Shown here piece after piece: positions 15,439 to 21,110 of a stretch of 21,110 nucleotides of DNA. The notes under the pieces were generated by a model, which searched no databases, was not told the origin of the DNA, and saw nothing but the letters and a program-made list of their open reading frames with translations. A program made the position numbers and the translations under genes. This DNA comes from GCA-002712965 sp913048525 (GTDB lineage Bacteria; Chloroflexota; Dehalococcoidia; Lucifugimonadales; UBA826): the NCBI GenBank assembly GCA_913048525.1, contig CAJWWP010000029.1, positions 1 through 21,110 on the forward strand, written 5' to 3'. The stretch's first letter is position 1. Each line of letters opens with the position of its first letter.

Positions 15439-16419
15439 ATGACAAAAATGCCCGCAGCTATCGCAACCGGACTAGGAAAATGGGATTGTGAAGAAATAGA
15501 TATACCATCGGTGCAAAGTGGGAAAGTATTGGTTAAAACCAATCTAGCATCCATTTGTGGTAGTGACTTACACATCACATATATGGGTTGGAACGTATCA
15601 GAATTTCCGTTGCCTCATGGATATCCCGGACACGAAGGAATTGGGTTAGTAATAGACGGGTCCGATACAGCATACCAAGCAGGAGAACTGGTTCTTACAG
15701 TTCCCAACATCTGGCAATCCAAATGTTTCGCAGGATACCAACTTATCGACCCCCAATTCTTGCTCAGGCTTCCTTCCGACATACCTGAGTCTCATCTCCT
15801 CATGGCACAGCAGTTGGGAACCGTAGTCTTCGGATGTCGACGTTTACCGTCACTGATAGGAAAAACCATTGCAGTAATTGGACAAGGCTCCGTAGGACTA
15901 TTCCATGATTTTATGCTTCGGAAACTGGGCGCTCACAAAATTATAGGAATAGAACCAGTCCCCGAAAGACTTAATGCAGGGAAAAATCTAGGTATCGACC
16001 ATGCCATAGATGTTACCGGGCCAAAAGCTACTGAAGCTGTCATGGATCTGACAGATGGTGAAGGAGCGGATCTAGTAGTTGAAGCGGTCGGGAGTGTTGA
16101 TACATTTAATCAGACACTGCAAATGGTGAAATTATTCGGCCAAGTAGTCGCTTTCGGGTTACCGCCATCACCTGACAAGATACTCTTTGACTGGGACACT
16201 TTCTTTAGAAAATGTGTGCGGATGCACACGATATTTAGAGGACAGGACGAACCTGGCCTGCCCGCTTTCCATCTTGCCGTTGACTACATTGCAAAAGGCG
16301 AAATAGATATGGCACCTTTTGTAACTCACCAGTTTCCAATATGGGATGTGCAGGAAGCATTTAATCTTGCCGACGCCAGGGAAGATGGAGCTCTAAAAGT
16401 CTCTTTGACCTTTGACTAA
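15439..16419 (+). CDS. Zinc-dependent alcohol dehydrogenase-like (MDR superfamily) without structural zinc
   Basis: This 326-residue medium-chain dehydrogenase/reductase is read from ATG 15439 with GGGAG 7 nt upstream; a TTG at 15421 extends the frame but lacks support. The N-terminal GroES-like domain carries the catalytic zinc ligands C40 (ICGSD) and H65-E66 (GHEG). The four-Cys structural-zinc lobe normally near residues 90-115 is absent: only TVPNIWQSKC occupies the space, which makes the protein shorter than typical ADHs. The Rossmann motif GQGSVG is at 148-153, and IGIEP around 176 gives a Glu for NAD ribose binding. The reaction is likely NAD-linked oxidation of an alcohol or polyol; the substrate is unknown. 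Confidence 0.9.
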   Translation: MTKMPAAIATGLGKWDCEEIDIPSVQSGKVLVKTNLASICGSDLHITYMGWNVSEFPLPHGYPGHEGIGLVIDGSDTAYQAGELVLTVPNIWQSKCFAGYQLIDPQFLLRLPSDIPESHLLMAQQLGTVVFGCRRLPSLIGKTIAVIGQGSVGLFHDFMLRKLGAHKIIGIEPVPERLNAGKNLGIDHAIDVTGPKATEAVMDLTDGEGADLVVEAVGSVDTFNQTLQMVKLFGQVVAFGLPPSPDKILFDWDTFFRKCVRMHTIFRGQDEPGLPAFHLAVDYIAKGEIDMAPFVTHQFPIWDVQEAFNLADAREDGALKVSLTFD

Positions 16420-16429
16420 CAAAAGGATA

Positions 16430-16867
16430 CTAGTCTTGGTACCTTGGATGCCATCCGGGCCCTGCCCAGTTGGTGACTGATCTGGGGTTTAGTCTGATCA
16501 ACACACGTGGCATATGTTTAGTGTCTTCATAATACTGGTGACCTAAATCAGAACCCATATACCTATGAGCCCAATGCTCCCAGTCTCCTGTCCACTTATC
16601 ATCGATTATTTCCCCATCAGCCTCGATAATTACTCTGGTATAGGGTGAATTTGGAGTATCTATGCAGGCCGAAACTCTATTGTTACCACGAATATGTGAC
16701 ACCCACCTAGCTTTTCCTCTTCCTGCTACAAGAAAAGCACCGTCTTCATAGCTATACCAGAGTGGATTGACATATGGATATCCCTGCTCAGTTATAGTTC
16801 CAAGTTTTAAAATAAGGGCACCACTTGATAGAAACTGATCTAATTCAATCTTGTTAAGCCTTGGCAT
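16430..16867 (-). CDS. Pyridoxamine 5'-phosphate oxidase-like split-barrel protein (FMN or F420 binding)
   Basis: This 145-residue protein begins at ATG 16867 with a perfect AGGAGG 6 nt upstream. The pattern LGTITEQGYPYVNPLWYSYEDGAF and then the basic KARWVSHIRGNNRVSACID is the split beta-barrel of the PNPOx-like/F420-dependent (Rv1155/DDN-like) clan, where the basic segment holds the cofactor phosphate. A Trp-rich tail (WAGPGWHP) ends the protein. Such proteins reduce or protect small molecules using FMN or F420; the cofactor and substrate cannot be decided here. It is convergent with the dehydrogenase gene (10 nt gap) and divergent from the amidase gene. Confidence 0.85.
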   Translation of the reverse strand: MPRLNKIELDQFLSSGALILKLGTITEQGYPYVNPLWYSYEDGAFLVAGRGKARWVSHIRGNNRVSACIDTPNSPYTRVIIEADGEIIDDKWTGDWEHWAHRYMGSDLGHQYYEDTKHMPRVLIRLNPRSVTNWAGPGWHPRYQD

Positions 16868-16983
16868 AACCGCCTCCTACGTTGAATAACCTAATCACGG
16901 ATATGATTTTGTCAGAAATAAGGTACGCCTTACTAGGGTGAAACCTACCAACTTTGTCTGTACTACAGATCCAAAAGGTAACG

Positions 16984-16989
16984 TATAAT
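16984..16989 (+). promoter_or_regulatory. Candidate -10 element for the amidase gene
   Basis: A perfect TATAAT lies 56 nt before the amidase ATG in the divergent intergenic region. No hexamer close to TTGACA is found 16-18 nt upstream; the nearest, TTGTCT at 16954, is 24 nt away. The call is weak. Confidence 0.3.
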
Positions 16990-17045
16990 CCTCTAGCTCC
17001 AATCAATCAAAAGTTTTCGCAGCAGCATATTGGGAGGTCCTAGGT

Positions 17046-18395
17046 ATGACAGAAATACACTCCATGACAATTTCACAGCTATCCACCCAACTCCGGGAGA
17101 AACATATTTCTGCTGAAGAACTAACTAGGCAATTTTTGGATCGATCTCAAGTCCTAAATGAGAAACTAAATATATGGGTCACTCTTGATCCTGAAATCGC
17201 CATAGCACAAGCTAGAAAATGCGACGAGCAAATAGCCAAGGGAAACTTCAAAAGCCCTCTTCTAGGCATTCCAATAGGTGTTAAAGATATCTATTTCACG
17301 GAAGATATGAAAACAACATGTTGCTCTCCTATATTTGAAGATTTTTCGTCCGGGTACGATGCTGAACCAGTACGACTTCTAAGGCAATCGGGTTCTGTGA
17401 TTATGGGAAAAACTGTTACCACTCAGTTCGCATGCGGAGATCCTTCGCCCACGAAGAATCCATGGAATCTTCAAAGAACTCCCGGAGGTTCCAGTAGTGG
17501 TTCCGCAGCAGGTTTAGCAGCAGGTTTATTTCCAGCCTCATTAGGTTCTCAAACCGCTGGATCAGTACTCAGACCGGCAGCTTATAACGGGGTTGTTGGA
17601 TTCAAACCGACACATGGTTTGGTAAGTCGATTTGGAGTCTATCCAGTAGCCATGTCTCTCGATACCATGGGTTGGTTCACAAAGAGTGTCGCCGATGCCG
17701 CAACCTTACTGCAATGCATGGCAGGATATGACGAAAGGGACGAAGGTTCAAAATTGTCTGAGATTCCCCTTTACTCCAAGTCAGAGTCAGAAAAAAGAGC
17801 TCCAAGAATAGGTTTGGTGGAGCAATATTATTTCGACGACGCTGACCCTGAAACAGTTTCCGAAATTAATAAACTGGCTGACAAGCTTTCTGATGCAGGA
17901 GCTGAGATCAAGTCTGCAAATGTCGATCTAGACTTCAGAAACGTATTGGACCAACACAGGATAATCATGACCTCAGAAGGTAGCCATACGCATAGGGATA
18001 ATTTTCTGGAAAGGCCTGATGACTACGCTCCGGAAGTGAGAGGAGTGATAGAAACTGGACTTGCTACTAGTGCAGCAACCTACGTTGAGGCGCTATCCAC
18101 CCAACGACACTTAACAGCAGAAGTAGAAAAAACCCTCGACTCATTTGATGTACTTCTTGCCCCTACAGCTATCTCAGGGGCCCCCACTCCTGAAACCACT
18201 GGACAACCTGCTTTCCAGGCGCCATGGACCATGGCAGGAGTCCCAGCAATTAGCCTTCCATACACTTTAGATTCAGATGGTTTGCCATTGGGAGTCCAAA
18301 TTATTGGGAGCCACTTTCAGGAATACGGTCTATTTTCTAGCGCCTCTTGGCTAGAAGAAGTAATTGGATTCTCTGAAGCACCCGAATTAGTCTAG
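17046..18395 (+). CDS. Amidase signature (AS) family hydrolase
   Basis: The 449-residue product is a serine amidohydrolase of the AS family, which hydrolyses amide bonds to acid and ammonia or amine. The Ser-cisSer-Lys triad is intact: K80 in GVKD, S149 in PGGSSSGSAAG and nucleophile S173 in GSQTAGSVLRPA, with the family's usual 24-residue Ser-Ser spacing. The common TDTGGS is SQTAGS here, seen in some amidases and not by itself a defect. GVVGFKPTHGLVS follows as usual. GGGAGG lies 8 nt before the ATG. It lacks GatB/GatC neighbours, so it is more likely catabolic than the GatCAB transamidase. A decayed MFS transporter follows directly, which may have imported its substrate. Confidence 0.93.
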   Translation: MTEIHSMTISQLSTQLREKHISAEELTRQFLDRSQVLNEKLNIWVTLDPEIAIAQARKCDEQIAKGNFKSPLLGIPIGVKDIYFTEDMKTTCCSPIFEDFSSGYDAEPVRLLRQSGSVIMGKTVTTQFACGDPSPTKNPWNLQRTPGGSSSGSAAGLAAGLFPASLGSQTAGSVLRPAAYNGVVGFKPTHGLVSRFGVYPVAMSLDTMGWFTKSVADAATLLQCMAGYDERDEGSKLSEIPLYSKSESEKRAPRIGLVEQYYFDDADPETVSEINKLADKLSDAGAEIKSANVDLDFRNVLDQHRIIMTSEGSHTHRDNFLERPDDYAPEVRGVIETGLATSAATYVEALSTQRHLTAEVEKTLDSFDVLLAPTAISGAPTPETTGQPAFQAPWTMAGVPAISLPYTLDSDGLPLGVQIIGSHFQEYGLFSSASWLEEVIGFSEAPELV

Positions 18396-18473
18396 AGACT
18401 TACATACTTTCGTCAAAATTATAAAAATAAGCAACCCGCTAGACTCTTGAGAAAATTTGATGCGGCTCTGGTA

Positions 18474-18853
18474 ATGATATGTAACCGCTGGTTTTTTCGG
18501 GTGGTTGATAGTACTTACTTCTTTCACTTCCATCATGATAAACGCGGGAACTGGTAGCTATGCACTGGGATTTTTCATGGGAGGTTTTCCAACCATCATG
18601 GGGGTCGCATTACCGACTTACTTTGGGAAACAACATATGGGAAGTATCACGGGGGGTAATATCACCAATTATTATTGTCGTCTCTTCATTTAGTCCTCTG
18701 CTAGGGGGAATATTATGGAGTGAGGAGTCCAGTTACAAATCAGCATTCGTAATGTTTGGGGCGGCCTGGATCAAAGGAGGCTTGCTTCCACTTACATTGG
18801 GAAAACCCAAACCTCCTCACAACCAAGATTCTGAAATCGCTATTGCTTTATAA
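18474..18853 (+). pseudogene. Decayed MFS transporter: helix 1 fused to the last helices, two frameshifts
   Basis: From ATG 18474 the frame reads MICNRWFF, then shifts after a run of six T (18492-18497) into GWLIVLTSFTSIMINAG, typical of the first transmembrane helix of MFS carriers. Without a break it continues into FPTIMGVALPTYFGKQHMGSITG, typical of helices 10-11, and after a run of six G (18651-18656) shifts again into VISPIIIVVSSFSPLLGGILW and SYKSAFVMFGA, ending LGKPKPP near the normal C-terminus. Both shifts are what one extra base in a five-base run would cause. Together about 126 codons remain of some 400. The gene is therefore dead by internal deletion and frameshifts; two simultaneous assembly errors would not explain the deletion. 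It sits between the amidase and etfD-like genes. Confidence 0.8.
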
Positions 18854-18875
18854 GTGTGGTGTTATTAATCACACT
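18853..18875. repeat. Short inverted repeat upstream of the etfD-like gene
   Basis: AGTGTGGT (18853-18860) pairs with ATCACACT (18868-18875), one G-U pair included, around a 7-nt loop. It begins at the last base of the pseudogene stop and ends 40 nt before the etfD-like ATG. No T-run follows, so an operator or leader hairpin is more likely than a terminator. Confidence 0.35.
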
Positions 18876-18915
18876 GGTGGTAGCATTCTAAAGACATTTT
18901 AGGAGGGTAATCTTA

Positions 18916-20931
18916 ATGGTTCCACCAGGAGAATTTCTAGGAATAGTTCCATCGTGGGTAATTGTTTACTTAGCCACATTGGTTTGCTTTGGCGTGGCAA
19001 CTGCAATCCTTTATATAAGAATGTTTAGACCTATTCTTTCGGGAAGACCATCTGGAAGACTCGACCAACTTCCTAGGCGGATATTAGGATCATTTCCTTA
19101 TATTTTTGGACAGAAAAAAGTCCTCCAAAGTACAGATGTGGCCCGCGATCGGGCCGGAGTTGCACACGCAATTATTTTCTGGGGATTTTTATCCTTCTCC
19201 CTAAGTTACCTTATTTTTATATATGGTGATTCCATCAATAATCAATTCTCCTCTTCCTTATTAACTGGAAAAGGAATCAAAGTTTTTGGAGCATATCTGG
19301 ATATTCTTTCGGTATCTCTTCTAGTAGTAATTTTGCTCGCAGTACTACGTAGATGGGTTTTTACAGCTAATCGACTGAGATTTGACCTCACACAAAAGAG
19401 TGAGGCGGCCATAATCCTGACACTCATAGCCCTGCTAATGGTAACAACGATACTCGCAGAGGCATTTTACGTTGCTGCAGCAAACACTCACTCGCATTCA
19501 TTCATCGGAAACGTCCTAGGAGACTGGCTGGAAACAACCGGTATTACCGATTCTTCAGCCACTTATATTTATGAAGCAAGCTGGTGGATACACCTGGCAA
19601 TAATTCTGGGTTTTTCTGTATACATACCTATCTCTAAACATGTGCACCTCGTTGGAGCGCCGCTCGCATTTGTTACCAGGCAGCTAGGCGCAAGAGGAAC
19701 TTTGACCACAATCACAGATTTTGAGGAAGCTGAGTCGTTTGGCGCCTCACGTATGAAGGATTTTAACCAGAAACAGTTACTTGACGCTTTTGCGTGTGCT
19801 GTTTGCGGTAGATGTACAGACGTTTGCCCAGCAAATCTGACCGGGAAAATGCTATCTCCGATGCATGTTGTACAAGGTATGAGATACCACATAGCAGACG
19901 CCACCTCGGCTGAGTCCGAAGAGGATATCCCTAGCGTTATTGGATCTCGCATAGAAAGAGAGGCCGTATGGGACTGCCTAACTTGTGGCGCCTGTACTGA
20001 AGTCTGTCCTGTAGGAAACGAACCATTCCATCCACTTATCGACATCCGAAGATACATGGTTATGGAAGAACCTGACATACCAGAAGGTGCCCAAGGTGCA
20101 CTACTCAATTTAGAGCAACGAGGACATCCATGGAGCGGCACCACCTTCACCCGTGAGAGCTGGTACGAAGGTCTGGATGTTCAGACTTTTAGCGAAAACC
20201 CCGAGGCCGAGTATTTGCTATGGGTTGGGTGCACAAACGCGCTTGAACAACGCAGCCAGAGCATCCCAAGATCCATGGTAGGAATCCTCAACAGGGCTAA
20301 GGTCAATTTCGCAATTCTAGGTCCTGAAGAAACATGTACAGGTGACCCCGCCAGAAGAATGGGCAACGAATATCTGTACCAGATGTTGGCGATGCAAAAT
20401 ATTGAAACATTCAATCGCTATGGAGTAAAAAAAATACTTACCAGTTGTCCTCACTGTTTCAATAACATTAAGAATGAATATCCACACCTTGGAGGAAGCT
20501 TTGAGGTACTTCATTACAGCGAGTTAATTTCTGATCTGATACAGCAAGAGATTATAAAACCCGTCGTTGAAATAAATACAAAGTTGGCATACCACGACTC
20601 CTGCTACCTAGGGAGACAGAATGGAATATATGATGCCCCTAGAAATGTCGCGAAATCCATTCCAGGACTGGAATTAATTGAGATGGAAAAATGTCGTGGA
20701 AACGGCTTTTGTTGCGGAGCGGGTGGGGGACATATGTGGTTCGAAGAGGGAGGTTCACAACGAGTAAATCATGCGAGGACGGATCAGTTCCTTGAAACAA
20801 ACGCCGACACAGTTGGAGTGTCTTGTCCTTTCTGTATGCAAATGATGGAAGAGGGGATCGAATCCAAAGGCGTATCGGAATCTAGGAAGGTAAAAGACCT
20901 AGTGGAGTTATTAGAGGAAAGTTTAGGATAA
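18916..20931 (+). CDS. Membrane heme b / [4Fe-4S] / CCG-domain oxidoreductase, EtfD (HdrDE)-like
   Basis: This 671-residue fused protein probably passes electrons from an electron-transfer flavoprotein or other donor to menaquinone in the membrane, as EtfD does during fatty- or amino-acid oxidation. Residues 1-255 form a NarI-like module with five helices (about 12-34, 85-104, 125-145, 160-180, 224-241) and His candidates for heme b (H84, H226, H242, H244). Two 4Fe-4S clusters follow, CxxCxxCxxxCP at 294-304 and 354-364. Two CCG domains then follow: the first has CTG in place of CCG (ETCTGDPARR, SCPHC), and the second is intact (FCCGAGGGH, SCPFC). AGGAGGG lies 7 nt before the ATG. Neither etfAB nor an acyl-CoA dehydrogenase is in the window, so the partner is inferred from the family. 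Confidence 0.9.
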   Translation: MVPPGEFLGIVPSWVIVYLATLVCFGVATAILYIRMFRPILSGRPSGRLDQLPRRILGSFPYIFGQKKVLQSTDVARDRAGVAHAIIFWGFLSFSLSYLIFIYGDSINNQFSSSLLTGKGIKVFGAYLDILSVSLLVVILLAVLRRWVFTANRLRFDLTQKSEAAIILTLIALLMVTTILAEAFYVAAANTHSHSFIGNVLGDWLETTGITDSSATYIYEASWWIHLAIILGFSVYIPISKHVHLVGAPLAFVTRQLGARGTLTTITDFEEAESFGASRMKDFNQKQLLDAFACAVCGRCTDVCPANLTGKMLSPMHVVQGMRYHIADATSAESEEDIPSVIGSRIEREAVWDCLTCGACTEVCPVGNEPFHPLIDIRRYMVMEEPDIPEGAQGALLNLEQRGHPWSGTTFTRESWYEGLDVQTFSENPEAEYLLWVGCTNALEQRSQSIPRSMVGILNRAKVNFAILGPEETCTGDPARRMGNEYLYQMLAMQNIETFNRYGVKKILTSCPHCFNNIKNEYPHLGGSFEVLHYSELISDLIQQEIIKPVVEINTKLAYHDSCYLGRQNGIYDAPRNVAKSIPGLELIEMEKCRGNGFCCGAGGGHMWFEEGGSQRVNHARTDQFLETNADTVGVSCPFCMQMMEEGIESKGVSESRKVKDLVELLEESLG

Positions 20932-20959
20932 CTATTGAGACTTAACATCCTAGAGATGT

Positions 20960-21110
20960 TTAATAACTCTTATCTTCCTCTGGCAAAGCAACATACTTTG
21001 AGGGGCACTTCACAATGACATTCTGGCTATCGAATTTTTTTCCCGACTGATGAATTCCCTCAAGTATAATCTCAGAGTGCTCATTGAAGAAAAGATCAGG
21101 TAGTACCCCT
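20960..21110 (-). CDS. ccmE: Cytochrome c maturation protein CcmE, C-terminal end (enters from the right edge), CXXXY type
   Basis: The last 49 codons are present, ending in TAA at 20962-20960. The opening GVLPDLFFNEHSEIILEG matches the CcmE core (GxLPDLFxEGxxVVxEG) and is followed by the VIVK strand. CcmE is the periplasmic, membrane-anchored heme chaperone of system I cytochrome c maturation. It takes heme from CcmC and binds it covalently, usually at His of HxxxY. Here the residue is Cys in KCPSKY, the CXXXY variant known from archaea and some bacteria. The tail after the motif is short (VALPEEDKSY). The gene converges with the etfD-like gene, 28 nt apart. Identity rests on only 49 residues but the motif order is distinctive. 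Confidence 0.85.
   Translation of the reverse strand, partial: GVLPDLFFNEHSEIILEGIHQSGKKFDSQNVIVKCPSKYVALPEEDKSY

Noticed and set aside
17046..18395. gatA subunit of the GatCAB transamidase
   Set aside because: No gatB or gatC is adjacent, and the length and SQTAGS motif fit a stand-alone amidase better.
18505..18853. Two separate small membrane proteins (62 and 97 codons)
   Set aside because: The two overlapping frames join into one MFS-like sequence when each homopolymer loses one base, so they are pieces of one broken gene.
20932..20959. Intrinsic terminator between the etfD-like gene and ccmE
   Set aside because: AACATC/GATGTT gives only a 6-bp AT-rich stem without a proper T-run.

Overview
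The window is a gene-dense stretch (about 43% GC by impression, not computed) of a bacterial chromosome. It has no rRNA, tRNA, CRISPR array, insertion sequence or phage gene that I could recognise. The mix of genes suggests a free-living heterotroph, perhaps from Chloroflexota (SAR202/Dehalococcoidia-like) or a relative. The clues are an HspR-type heat-shock repressor, an EtfD-like membrane iron-sulfur quinone reductase, a CcmE with a CXXXY motif, several SDR enzymes, a DUF3500 protein, a DUF6282 protein and an NHL propeller. The taxonomic call is inference from gene content only.

Layout. Positions 1-3843 are all minus strand: the N-terminal part of folC (runs off the left edge), an OLD/RecF-type AAA ATPase with an altered Toprim region, and a short-chain dehydrogenase (SDR). 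Positions 4054-7423 are plus strand: bifunctional mannose-1-phosphate guanylyltransferase/phosphomannose isomerase behind a good sigma-70 promoter, a 55-residue single-helix membrane peptide, and a tight SDR + DHDPS-family aldolase pair. A MOSC protein (minus) meets the aldolase tail to tail, and the two stop codons share one CTAG. A divergent region with a 37-nt imperfect palindrome leads to a six-bladed NHL propeller and a DUF3500 protein (plus). A 17-bp bidirectional terminator then separates these from a minus-strand chaperone operon, hspR-grpE-dnaK, which has no dnaJ.

Upstream of hspR is a striking divergent promoter (13335-13373): both -35 boxes are the arms of one inverted repeat with HAIR-like spacing, each followed by a 17-nt spacer and a -10. 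The rightward promoter points at a HAD phosphatase that seems to start at CTG, followed closely by a DUF6282 metal-dependent hydrolase-like gene. Then come a DUF423 membrane protein (minus), a zinc-dependent alcohol dehydrogenase-like gene lacking the structural-zinc loop (plus), a PNPOx-like flavin/F420 split-barrel protein (minus) and an amidase-signature hydrolase (plus).

The only long stretch without an intact gene (18396-18915) holds a decayed MFS transporter: the first helix is fused to the last helices, and two homopolymer runs have each gained one base. Next is a 671-residue membrane Fe-S protein (EtfD/HdrDE type) and, from the right edge, the C-terminal end of ccmE on the minus strand. 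No other gap exceeds 300 nt. The 275-nt gap 2714-2988 and the 210-nt gap 3844-4053 hold no RNA gene that I can see; the latter carries the manC promoter.

I see no obvious multi-gene defence or secretion system. The strongest candidates for something unusual are the symmetric heat-shock promoter/operator, the altered Toprim of the OLD-like ATPase, the active-site-divergent DHDPS homologue paired with an SDR, and the CTG start.
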